Below are positions 33,040 through 42,601 of a DNA stretch of 64,000 nt, in pieces. The stretch is from Cladorhizidae sp. MBARI D1340-BT2. Taxonomy: Eukaryota; Porifera; Demospongiae; Poecilosclerida; Cladorhizidae. The position numbers and the translations under genes were made by a program. Each line of letters begins with the position of its first letter. Positions within the stretch are counted from its first letter, which is position 1. Where the stretch lies: the NCBI GenBank assembly GCA_028752905.1, contig JAQNBH010000079.1, forward strand, positions 32,027 to 96,026, written 5' to 3'. The notes beneath the pieces are model-generated. The model was not told where the DNA came from and ran no database searches. It saw only the letters and a list, made by a program, of their open reading frames with translations.

Positions 33040-36000
33040 AGGAAGCTATATCCCATGATGCCGCCGTCGGGATCTTGCAAGACTTGTATTGCAAGACTCC
33101 TAACGAAATATTCGCTCGCCATTTGCTCGCCACGAGACACCAGGAGTCGGGTGAATCGTTAGATGAGTTTCTTCAAAAGCTTCGCCGCCTGAGCAAGGAC
33201 TGTAACTTAAAAGCTGTCAGCCCTGAGCAGTACCGGGAGGAACTCATCAGAGACTCCTTTATCAATGGACTCAATTCTCCTCTGATAAGGCAACGTCTTT
33301 TGGAGAACAAAACATTAACACTTCAAGAGGCACATGCCCAGGCTTCTGCTCTTGACATTGCTCAGAAGAACTCTGATGCCTACGCGAACAATGTTGGCCA
33401 GCTTGCAGCCATTCAGCGAGAAAGAGAAGACAATGGGCAGAAGTTTTTGGAAAAGCGAGAAAACGCCACTGATGAGCCCGCTATTGCAGCATTGAAGTAC
33501 CAGACAAAGAAGAAGTGCTTTTACTGCGGTGGTCCAGCACATTCTCGTGAATCTTGCCCTGCCAGAGACGTTGAATGCCATTCATGTGGTAAAGTTGGAC
33601 ATTTTTCGAAAGTCTGCAAGTCATCGAAGAGCTCAAAACGAGGCACTATTGCATCTGTCTATGCTTGTACTCCGACTCTCTGTGCAGTGAATGTGGCACT
33701 CCCACCAAACAGTCTCCGATATGCCGCTACACACTCTGTGATAAATGGACAAAGGGTACCCACACTGATAGATTCCGGCAGTTCAAATAGCTTCATCAGT
33801 CTGTCGACTGCACATAAGCTCTCTCTTGGAATAACACCTTCATTCAAAGAGGTGAACATGGCATCAAGTAATCTCAAAGCTAAAATCAGTGGAGAATGTT
33901 GTGTCGACGTAATCATTCATGGTCAGCGCTACCCTTCGGTCTCTCTGGGGGTTATGGAACATCTGTGCTCTGCCATTATTCTTGGACAAGATTTCCAACA
34001 GAAACACAAACGAGTGGTGATAGAGTATGGGGGGACACTGCCTGACTTCACTGTTTCTCAGGATAATCTAAGCTGTGCTCTCGCAGTAGCATCTACAAAG
34101 AAAGCTTCTCTTTTTGAAAATCTACTTCCTTCTTGCAAACCAATAGCGACCAAGTCACGTCGTTTTGGCCGCATGGATCACATTTTTATAGATACGGAGG
34201 TGGAAAACCTGCTGAAAGAGGGAATTATTGAGCCTTCGACATCGCCCTGGCGTGCTCAGGTTGTAGTCGCCCATGATGAGTTCAATAGGCACAAGAAGAG
34301 GCTCTGTGTGGACTATAGTCAGACCATCAACCTATATACGCTGCTTGATGCCTACCCACTTCCACGTATCGAAGATCAAGTGAATACTCTTGCCCAGTAC
34401 AAAGTTTTCTCGACATTTGACTTGAAGAGTGCTTATCACCAGATCGAAATCCTTGCGGATGATAAGAGGTTTACCGGGTTTGAAGCGAATGGAAGACTTT
34501 ACCAATACACCAGAATACCCTTTGGCGTAACCAATGGAGTAGCCAAGTTCCAGAGAGAAATGGACAGTCTTGTCGAGGATGACAAGCTCACAGGGACTTT
34601 CCCTTACATGGATAATGTCACCGTTGCCGGTCATGATCAAGCAGAACATGATCTGAATGTGAAGAGATTTCTAGCATCCATAAAGGAGCGTTGTTTCACA
34701 TTGAACGAGTCAAAGTCGGTGATATCGGTCCCTGAGATTAATATTCTCGGATATTGTGTTGGTAATGGAACCATAAAGCCTGATGCAGAGAGGCTGCGTC
34801 CACTACAGGAATTGCCACCACCTTCAACGTTAAAAGGTCTGCGTCGTACACTTGGTCTTTTTGCGTATTATAGCAAGTGGATTCCTCATTTTTCTGACAA
34901 AGCTAAACCTCTCATAAATGCAAAGATTTTTCCTCTAAATGCTGAGGCTTTACAGAGCTTCAGTGATCTTAAACAGGAACTCCAAAAGGCTTCACTTCAT
35001 AGCTATGATGAATCGAAGCCATTTGTTGTTGAATGTGACGCATCCGATGTCGCTGTGTGTGGCACACTCAATCAAGGAGGCAGACCGGTCGCTTTCTTCT
35101 CACGCACATTAAACAAGACGGAAATCAATTACCCGCCTGTGGAGAAAGAAGCAACAGCCATCATCGAGTCAGTACGCAAGTGGAGTCATCTCCTTTCAGG
35201 TCGTCACTTCTCTCTAGTCACCGACCAGCGTTCAGTCGCGTTCATGCTGGACAGCCGGAAACGAACTAAGATCAAGAATAGCAAGATACAGGAGTGGCGA
35301 CTGGAGCTAGCGTCCTTCTCCTATGATATCAAGTACCGCCCAGGTGAGCAGAATGCTGCTCCTGATGCATTATCCCGTGCTTACTGTGCAGCCACTGAGT
35401 CTACCACTCTCTACGATTTACACGCTGGCCTCTGCCATCCCGGGGTAACAAGGATGTTGCATTATGTTCGAGCAAAGAACCTGCCATTCTCAATCGAGGA
35501 AATAAAGCATACCTGCAAATCATGCCGTATTTGTGCAGAGTTGAAACCGCAGTTCTTTCGTTCATTTGAGGGGACCCTGATCAAAGCAAGCCAGCCAATG
35601 GAGAGACTCAGCATCGATTTTAAAGGCCCTGTGATTTCTTCTGGCAGAAATTCATACTTACTGGTCGTTGTTGACGAATTCTCCCGTTTTGCCTTTGCTT
35701 TTCCATGTCCCAACATGCACACTTCCACGGTGATCAAATGCCTTGATGCCATATTTGCTCTATGTGGCACCGCCGGCTTCATCCATTCAGACAGAGGTCC
35801 ATCCTTGGTCTCGCGACAGCTTCAGACGTATCTGAACCAACGCGGTATTGCAAGCAGCAGGTCCACTCCGTACAATCCGAGAGGCAACGGGCAAGCCGAA
35901 AGATATGTGCAAACCATATGGAAAAGTGTCAGATTGGCAATGAAGTCACATGGATTCCCTGAAGGTGCGTGGGAACTAGTCCTCCCAGAGGTACTCCATT

Positions 36001-36455
36001 CCCTGAGATCCCTGCTCAACACCTCAACCAACTGCACACCACATGAGCGATTCTTCTCCTTCAGTCGTCGGTCACCCTACGGAACCTCACTTCCGTCCTG
36101 GTTGGATGCGGGGGAGCCAGTCTTACTCCGCAGATTCGTGCGAACTCACAAGGATGATCCTCTGGTTGATGAGGTTCAGCTAACTGATGTCAATCCACTT
36201 TACGCCCACATCAAGTACAAGAATGGGCGCGAATCTACAGTTTCTCTGCGAGATCTAGCACCATGCCCGGCGCCGAGGATAAGTCGTGACAAGCAAGTTA
36301 TGGAAGAACCTGTGACAACCCCAATTGAGAGGAAGCCTCCGGAACATTCTCTAGATCCAGTTTCGCCTCCAGAGCTGCATCCGCATGATCCATGTGAGCT
36401 GCGACGATCATCCCGTGAGAAACGTCCGCCAAAGTGGCAAGATGACTACATTTAA
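33024..36455 (+). CDS. pol: Gag(partial)-Pol of nested Gypsy: zinc knuckles, PR, RT, RNase H, IN
   Basis: 1143 uninterrupted codons. The remaining Gag part has PNEIFARHLLATRHQESGES. Two zinc knuckles follow (CFYCGGPAHSRESC and CHSCGKVGHFSKVC, ~33519-33617), then protease PTLIDSGSSNSFIS (~33760). RT has STFDLKSAYHQIEI near 34415 and, at the catalytic YxDD position, PYMDNVTVAG (~34602), so the second Asp is Asn. RNase H has VVECDASDVAV and LVTDQRSVAFM. Integrase has H-x4-H then CKSCRIC and acidic residues in IDFKGP, HSDRGPS and GQAERY. I recall related animal elements also using YxDN, so this is probably a clade trait and not damage. Gag and Pol appear to share one frame. Confidence 0.9.
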   Translation: MYEFIEEAISHDAAVGILQDLYCKTPNEIFARHLLATRHQESGESLDEFLQKLRRLSKDCNLKAVSPEQYREELIRDSFINGLNSPLIRQRLLENKTLTLQEAHAQASALDIAQKNSDAYANNVGQLAAIQREREDNGQKFLEKRENATDEPAIAALKYQTKKKCFYCGGPAHSRESCPARDVECHSCGKVGHFSKVCKSSKSSKRGTIASVYACTPTLCAVNVALPPNSLRYAATHSVINGQRVPTLIDSGSSNSFISLSTAHKLSLGITPSFKEVNMASSNLKAKISGECCVDVIIHGQRYPSVSLGVMEHLCSAIILGQDFQQKHKRVVIEYGGTLPDFTVSQDNLSCALAVASTKKASLFENLLPSCKPIATKSRRFGRMDHIFIDTEVENLLKEGIIEPSTSPWRAQVVVAHDEFNRHKKRLCVDYSQTINLYTLLDAYPLPRIEDQVNTLAQYKVFSTFDLKSAYHQIEILADDKRFTGFEANGRLYQYTRIPFGVTNGVAKFQREMDSLVEDDKLTGTFPYMDNVTVAGHDQAEHDLNVKRFLASIKERCFTLNESKSVISVPEINILGYCVGNGTIKPDAERLRPLQELPPPSTLKGLRRTLGLFAYYSKWIPHFSDKAKPLINAKIFPLNAEALQSFSDLKQELQKASLHSYDESKPFVVECDASDVAVCGTLNQGGRPVAFFSRTLNKTEINYPPVEKEATAIIESVRKWSHLLSGRHFSLVTDQRSVAFMLDSRKRTKIKNSKIQEWRLELASFSYDIKYRPGEQNAAPDALSRAYCAATESTTLYDLHAGLCHPGVTRMLHYVRAKNLPFSIEEIKHTCKSCRICAELKPQFFRSFEGTLIKASQPMERLSIDFKGPVISSGRNSYLLVVVDEFSRFAFAFPCPNMHTSTVIKCLDAIFALCGTAGFIHSDRGPSLVSRQLQTYLNQRGIASSRSTPYNPRGNGQAERYVQTIWKSVRLAMKSHGFPEGAWELVLPEVLHSLRSLLNTSTNCTPHERFFSFSRRSPYGTSLPSWLDAGEPVLLRRFVRTHKDDPLVDEVQLTDVNPLYAHIKYKNGRESTVSLRDLAPCPAPRISRDKQVMEEPVTTPIERKPPEHSLDPVSPPELHPHDPCELRRSSREKRPPKWQDDYI

Positions 36456-36460
36456 CTCAG

Positions 36461-36470
36461 CCGGGAAGAA
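36461..36470 (+). promoter_or_regulatory. polypurine tract of nested Gypsy
   Basis: CCGGGAAGAA abuts the 3' LTR at 36471. Confidence 0.6.
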
Positions 36471-36625
36471 TGACATAAACTATCATCTGAATTCTAATTT
36501 ACTTATATATGTTCTAGATAATGCACATCTATTCTAGTTAATGCACCGCTATTGTATGCCCACGAATATGTTGAATAAAGCTTGTGTTGCTCTCCTCTTC
36601 GAGACCTGCCTTCAAGTTTAGGACA
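36471..36625 (+). repeat. 3' LTR of nested Gypsy element
   Basis: Identical to 32516-32670 and followed by GTAGA. Confidence 0.93.
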
Positions 36626-36833
36626 GTAGATATGGCTCAAACTACTGTGAGATGGATAAGATAAGGTGAGACTAAATGCACAACACCTAGTTAGGGAATA
36701 GTTAGGATAGGATAGGGATAGAGATACATGCATGCATAGGATATATAGTTGCCTTTATGTTCTTTTCCAGATCTTTTAGTCTTTGGACATCAGACACAGG
36801 ACATCTGGGCTCCAGGGTCCTGAGGCGCGTCCA
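36626..36833 (-). repeat. BEL 3' LTR, proximal part
   Basis: Continues the BEL LTR after the nested Gypsy; matches 45687-45894 with one base difference near 36753. The BEL integrase frame runs 44 nt into it and stops at 36790. Confidence 0.92.
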
Positions 36834-38007
36834 TCCTCCGGGGGGGAAGAGTGAGCGGAACATCCTTCTCCTCTTCAGAGATAAGTAGCACCAGTTTGAC
36901 CACAGGTCGTTTGTGAGTGCCGAAGGTGGGACCTCGCACGGTCGCTGCTCTGACGAGTCCGTCTTGTCCGGGATGGATTTCGATAACGCGAGCGAGGGGC
37001 CATAGATTCGTAAACTGGAACTGGTCCTTGACCATCACTACGTCACCGACTTTGATGTTCCTTGTGGGTCTTTGCCATTTGTGCAGACGATTGAGGCTAG
37101 TGAGGTAGTGTGTGGTCCACTGCTTCCAAAAATTATCCGTCAATTGGCGGCAATGGTTCCATTTGGCCCTACTGCTTTGATTCCCAAGGCCTAGAACATT
37201 CGTAATGTCTGGAAGGGCTGTCAGTGGTCGTCCGACCAGGAAATGTCCTGGCGTGAGGATGAGTGACAAGTCCGAGGGTTGTGAGTCCAGAGGAACCAAT
37301 GGTCGACTGTTCATCACTGCTTCAGCCTGACACAAGAAGGTGGTAAGTCGCTCGTAGTTCAACGAGGCAGTGCCAGCTATGGCTCGTAAGAGAGTTTTAG
37401 CGCTTTTCACATTACTCTCCCAGAGTCCTCCGAAATGTGGAGCGAGTTCGGGGATGTGATTCCATGTCACTCGTTGTTCATTGAGATACCGGTGGAGCTG
37501 ATCGGCGGTCTCTTGAGAATATAGCTGGTCATAGGCTTCACGTAGACATCTATTGGCCCCCACGAAGTTTGTGCCATTGTCACTGTAGACAGTGGTTGGT
37601 AGTCCGCGCCTGCTCACAAAGCGTTGGAAGGTCGCCATGAAGGCTTCCGTTGAGAGATCTGAAATGACCTCCAGGTGAATGGCCTTGGTGGATAAGCAGA
37701 CGAATAGACCGATGTAGGCCTTCTCTATCCTCGGCTTGCGAGGATTGCCTGTCCTGAGAGTCATGGGTCCGGCTAGATCGACCTCTACATGACTAAAGGC
37801 TGAGGAGGCGGTGATTCGGGCAGCTGGCAGTTGTCCCATTAGCTGTTTGGACTTCCTGGCATATGCTTTGCGGCACGGAATACACTGGTTGGTGATCTTG
37901 CGCGCCAAGGACCGAGCTCCAGACACGTAATAGCGTTGAGTGAGTAGTCCCAGGATAACTGAGACACCCGCGTGATGGTTGCTGAGGTGAATCTGGTTGA
38001 TGATAAG
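36790..38007 (-). pseudogene. pol: BEL pol: integrase and C-terminal region
   Basis: The frame continues from the upstream RNase H block across a single TGA (38010-38008). The zinc-binding part reads HLSNHHAGVS and CIPCRK. The catalytic core keeps VEVDLAGPM, VYSDNGTNFVG and GGLWESNVKSAK (D, D, E). The C-terminal KVGDVVMVKDQ and ARVIEIHPGQDGLVRAATV match the end of BEL integrases (DUF5641-type). Translation would end inside the LTR. The core looks intact, but the stop separates it from RT. Confidence 0.85.
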
Positions 38008-39330
38008 TCATGCCAGTCTACCGTGCCTGGGGAGAATGAGAGGGTGCCTGACGAGCTCGGGTAATTCAGATTTCTCCAAACGTCCTCCCACGGTGAGGAT
38101 GCCATCGTGGCTAAGGACTGGGTGAAGATTACTAATGGAGCTCTTACAGGGTAACTCCTTCTTCTGCTGCAGAGCCGTCAACTCCGTACCGAAGTGCTGA
38201 CGTTGTGCTCCTTTTACCAGGGTTCTCTCTGCGCCATCCAGCTCTCTGACTGAGAGCTTGCTCTCAAGACAGCGCAGAGAACGTTCCTTGAGTCGAACGT
38301 TGGTGACGAAACGATTCATCCAAGCTGTGACTCGAACCAGTTTGTGGAGGGAGGAATACCTGCCGCTTAGATCTGATGTGATGGTCTGCTGTGTGGTGAG
38401 GGCGACAAACTCCTTTTTGACCTCTAAGATGGTCACTGTCTCGCCACTTGTATGCTTAGGCCATTGGTTTTGATCTTGGCTCAGCCAACTGGGTCCCTTC
38501 CACCATAGATGGTGGTTGACTAGGTCTTGCGGCATAAGCCCTCTGGATGCTGCATCGGCTGGATTTTCTTCAGTGGGGACATGGCGCCATCTGCTGGACG
38601 GAATCTTGGAGGTAATGGTCGACACTCGGTTGCTGACGTACACCTTCAACTTGCCTGGCTCCTGATTGAGCCAGGCAAGGACAATGGTCGAATCCGTCCA
38701 ACAGAAAAGCTGTTCCACCAACAAGTCGAGGGTCTTGCGGGTGCTCTCCATAAGTTTAGTGAGGAGTGCAGCACCACATAGCTCGAGCTTGGGGATTGTG
38801 ATTGCCGTTGTTGGTGACACTTTGGTTTTTGCTGTGACCAAGGTGATGGTTGTTGGAGAAGAGTCTGCATAGGTGGTACGTACGTAGATCACACCACCGT
38901 AGGCCTTCTCAGATGCGTCCGAGAAGCCATGTAACTGCACTGATAGTCTCTCTCGGTAAGGCCGATAGTAGCATCTGGGGATGGCGTGCTGAGTAATGAG
39001 TGGTAGTTCGTCCGTCCATTGTCTCCATCTCTCTGTGATGAGATCAGGCACTGGTTCGTCCCAGTCAAGGCCCCGCACCCAGATCTCCTGGAGCAGTAGT
39101 TTGGCGATGACCATGGCCGGGGCGAACCAGCCCATCACGTCGTAGGTCCTCGCTAGATCTGAGGACACCTGACGTTTGGTGGCTGCCCGATTCTCACCCA
39201 GAGTGGGGGTAGAGACATACATAAGGTCGTGAGTGGTGTCCCAATGGATCCCGAGTGTCTTGTGACATCGGTCCGGGGTGAGGAGAGAGATTTCATTCTC
39301 TGTCTCGCAGAGCTCATCGGGAATGGACAT
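38008..39330 (-). pseudogene. BEL pol: RT distal part and RNase H
   Basis: 440 codons with the BEL signatures KRQVSSDLARTYDVMGWFAP, RGLDWDEPVP, VQLHGFSDASEKAYGGVIY (RNase H first Asp), KLELCGAALLTKL and FCWTDSTIVLAWLN. It ends at the TGA at 38010-38008 that interrupts the frame to integrase. It lies one frame away from the RT block above it because of a small indel near 39350. Confidence 0.85.
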
Positions 39331-39832
39331 TCTGAGATCGGCTGAACTGTTTACGGAGGCTCATGCATCCCTTGCTTAGGAGGTCGGTGAGTTGCTGCCT
39401 CTTGGTGATAGCTTCTGGAACCGTAGCAGCGTCCGTTACACAGTCATCCACGTAAAACTCATGGCGAATGACCGCTGCTGCTTCCGGGTGTTGCTGCTCG
39501 TTATCTGCTGCGAGCTGGAGGAGTGTCTGGGTGGCCAGGAATGGTGAGGATGTCACCCCGAAGGTGACACGCTTCATGCGCCAAATCTGTGGCTGCTCAT
39601 CCCGGTCTTTCCAGATATATCTGTGGAGGTCTCGATCGTGAGGTGCAAGGCTTATCTCCCGAAACATCTTGCTGATGTCGGCAGTCATACCCACATTGTG
39701 TCTCCGAAACTTCAGGATGATCTCTGTCGTCAGCGGATATTGATTTGGCCCAGTCAACAGAATGTCATTGAGTGACATCCCGTTGCTGGACCGTGCTGAC
39801 GCATCAAAGACCACCCTGAGCTTTGTGGTCGA
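39314..39832 (-). pseudogene. BEL pol: RT palm segment
   Basis: It begins at the junction with the Gmr1-like fragment (39831/39832). RT motifs are RVVFDASARSS, MTADISKMFREI, VTFGVTSSPFLATQ and catalytic FYVDDCV. The segment upstream of VVFDASA that normally links protease to RT is missing, about 60 residues by my estimate. It ends in a frameshift after SLRKQFS. Confidence 0.85.
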
Positions 39833-40114
39833 CAGTCATGGCAGGTTGGCAAGGTGGGCCCTATCATTACAGCAATATGATTTTACGATTGTACACCGAA
39901 GTGGCAGCAAGAACGCCAATGCTGATGGGTTATCAAGAGACCAGGGGTCTCTGACTAAGGTTGAGATCCCTGACACTCCCTCAACCTTAGTCAGAGACCC
40001 CTGGTCTCTTGATAACCCATCAGCATTGGCGTTCTTGCTGCCACTTCGGTGTACAATCGTAAAATCATATTGCTGTAATGATAGGGCCCACCTTGCCAAC
40101 CTGCCATGACTGTC
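39831..40114. repeat. perfect palindrome, two 135-bp arms with 14-nt spacer
   Basis: 39831-39965 is the exact reverse complement of 39980-40114; the spacer is ATCCCTGACACTCC. The right arm is normal RNase H/connection coding sequence of the Gmr1-like element (ARWALSLQQYDFTIVHRSGS on the minus strand). The left arm is its inverse copy and abuts BEL sequence directly. Confidence 0.95.
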
Positions 40115-41840
40115 CTTCAGGTTGCCAAGGTGAGTTAATGGGTTGTGGTCTGTTTCAATTGTAAACTTTGATCCTTGCAGATAGGTACGAAAGTGTTTAA
40201 CTCCTTTAACAATTGCCAGAGCCTCGCGCTCTATGGCAGAGTAATTTCTTTCACTTTGTAACAACTTCTTTGAGGCGAAAGCGATCGGATGCTCTTCCCC
40301 TTTTTCATCTACCTGACTAAGGACATAACCCAATCCAAATGCTGACGCATCCGTCTGTAAAATAAATGGTTTGGTCCAATCTGGCATGACTAACACCGGT
40401 GCTCGGGTGAGTACTTCTTTTAGCTCAACGAAAGCTTTGTCGCATTTCTCATTCCATTTAACATGCTTAGGCATACTTTTCCTTGTAAGTTCGGAGAGGT
40501 GTGTGGCAATAGATGAAAAGTTAGGAATAAATTTCCGGTAGTAACGCAAAGACCTAAGAAAGAACGGACGTCCTTTTTAGTCTGGGGCTGTTTAAAGGTC
40601 TTCACTGCCTCCACCTTACATTCCATAGGCTGTACCAAGCCACTCCCAACTACGTGTCCCAGATATACGCAACTACCACTTCCGAAAGTACACTTTCTCT
40701 CTTTTACTTTTAACCCAGCTTCTCTTAGCTTGTCGAACACAATTTCCAAATGACCTAGATGGTTCTCCCAGGTATCACTGTGGATAATAATATCATCCAG
40801 GTATGCAACAGTGAACTCATGCAATCCATTCAATAAACCATCCATTAACCTCTGGAAGGTAGATGGTGCTGAAATTAACCCAAAGGGCATCGTCAAAAAC
40901 TCATACTTTCCGTATGGAGTCACAAATGCTGTCTTTTCTCTGTGTTGAGGATTTACGGGGACCTGATAATAACCTTTCGTTAAATCCAGGGTGGTTATAA
41001 ATTTTGATGAGCCAATGTTAGCTATCAGGTCTTCAATATTTGGGAGTGGGTATGGGTCATTAATGGTCACCTTGTTAAGTTTCCTGTAATCTACACACAT
41101 ACGTTGTGTGCCGTCCTTTTTCTTTACCAATACAATAGGCGCTGCCCAAGGGCTTTTGGATGGTCTAATTATTCCCTGGTGAAGGAGTGTTCTTATCTCC
41201 TCTCTCAGTACCTCTTGAGAGTGGTGGGCCAACCGGTAAGGGGGCAATCTTATAGGCACAGCATCTCCTGTGCGTATCTCATGCTGCACAACTTGTGTCT
41301 TTCCCGGTACATCTTGCAATACATCTTTGTATTTTTCCTTGAACTTTTGAATGTCTAAGTGATGAGTGTCTAGCATGTGTGAGGTATGCACAACCTCATC
41401 ATTCCCCAAATCTTCCTCGTCGTCGTCACGGGCTAAGAATGCCGCTGACTCAGGAGGAGTCCACAACTTCATGCAATTGACATGAAAGGTTCGATACTGT
41501 TTTAACTGGGTTCCAAAATCTACTTGGTAAGTTATTTTGGTGATTTTTTTCACAATGGGAAAGGGTCCTTGCCATTGATTGTGTAGTTTGTCCGGTCTAA
41601 ATACTAACACGAATTCACCTATAGCAAAGGATCTCTCTTTAGCCTTCTGGTAATGGTATTTCACTTTTTCATCTCTCCCTTTCTTATAGACCAAGTCTCG
41701 TACTACTTGCATATTTGCTTTGGGTGTAGCTATATATTCACTCACGCTACTTTCATCAGACACTTCTCCGTCACAGTCCTCAGTGGGAGAGGTCATCTCA
41801 TCCTTGATCTCCGCTCCTAACTCCTTCATCTCGCTTCCAT
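40115..41840 (-). pseudogene. Gmr1-like pol: integrase C-terminus, RT, RNase H
   Basis: From 41840 down: KYHYQKAKERSFAIGEFVLV and WQGPFPIVKKITKITYQVDF (integrase C-terminal SH3-like part), a linker, then RT with DLTKGYYQVPVNPQHREKTA, FGLISAPSTFQRLMDG and catalytic VAYLDDIIIHS. A one-base frameshift near 40545 (FLGL to RYYRKFIPNF) leads to RNase H with LQTDASAFGLGYVLSQ, SAIEREALAI and IETDHNPLTHL. The coding continues into the palindrome. All RT and RNase H catalytic acids I can see are retained. No protease or integrase core is left. Confidence 0.85.
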
Positions 41841-42368
41841 CTGGTAGTCGGCCTGTTGGACCGCCGAAAGTGCAGACACAGCCAACAGCCCGGCTCCAGA
41901 CAGTGAGCCCCTCAGGTGGATTGACCATAATTCCACTGGCCATTCACTGGCATAGGCAGTGGCTTCAAACGTATCCAAATATGCTGACATGTTGTCTGTT
42001 TCCTCAATAAATTTCTGAAGGTGCAGATGTAGTACTGGTGTAGGTGGTGGAGTTCTTGCTCGAGCTCCCTGTACTCCTTCCATCAGTCTCATGAAATGGT
42101 CCTGCTGGTCTGCTATTGCCTGATGGTCTAGTTCCCACTGTTCAGCTGCTTGTGCCTTCTCCTTCTTACGGACACTAGCCTCTTTATCCAGACGTGTGGC
42201 TTCTCTATCAACACGGCTCTGTTCGATAGCCAACATTTGTTCCATAAAGTTTTCCATACTATCTTCCTCTTGCTGGTCGGTTGATATGTGACTTCTTAAG
42301 GTTCTCCGTCGTTCGTGGGACATATAACTATTAAGAAACAACTCGACAACTGTAATATTAGTGAACAA
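41826..42368 (-). pseudogene. gag: Gmr1-like Gag, truncated
   Basis: A basic/acidic coiled region (RVDREATRLDKEASVRKKEK) is followed by LHLQKFIEETDNMSAYLDTF, PVELWSIHLRGSLSGAG and LSAVQQADYQ, which align with Gag of copy 1 at 17281-18078. After DYQ the sequence jumps to integrase C-terminal sequence, so Gag C-terminus, zinc knuckle, protease and integrase core are deleted. Confidence 0.8.
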
Positions 42369-42511
42369 CTTAGCCTAGGCTCAGGGTTGGTTTGCAAGTT
42401 CCCTGGTTTACACCTGAACTGTGTCCCTGACTTAGCTAGCTAACAATTCACAACTCAATCACTACTGGCTAATCCTATTAGCTAGTTCTGGTAGTTCTGG
42501 GATACAGAATC

Positions 42512-42529
42512 CCACCGCTGCCACCAATG
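42512..42529 (-). promoter_or_regulatory. primer-binding site, tRNA-Leu type (copy 2)
   Basis: On the minus strand TGGTGGCAGCGGTGGGAT follows the LTR end; identical over 17 bases to the copy 1 site at 17057-17073. Confidence 0.75.
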
Positions 42530-42601
42530 TCAGCTTTCCACTCTCTACTCAACTTCTTTAGCTTGAGTAGTGGGAACAACTGCGACGCCCTAATATAACT
42601 A

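Larger units (their letters stand above)
32516..36625 (+). mobile_element. Ty3/Gypsy element with apparent self-priming, nested in BEL LTR
   Basis: Two 155-bp LTRs (32516-32670 and 36471-36625), identical by eye, start TGACATAAAC and end TTTAGGACA. A GTAGA duplication (32511-32515 and 36626-36630) restores the BEL LTR when removed. The leader between LTR and the first gag ATG (32695) is only 24 nt and has no TGG-starting tRNA site. The main gag-pol frame (33024-36455) is intact, but the gag N-terminal region has been replaced by a copy of the protease segment. CCGGGAAGAA precedes the 3' LTR as polypurine tract. It is the youngest event in this cluster. Confidence 0.92.
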
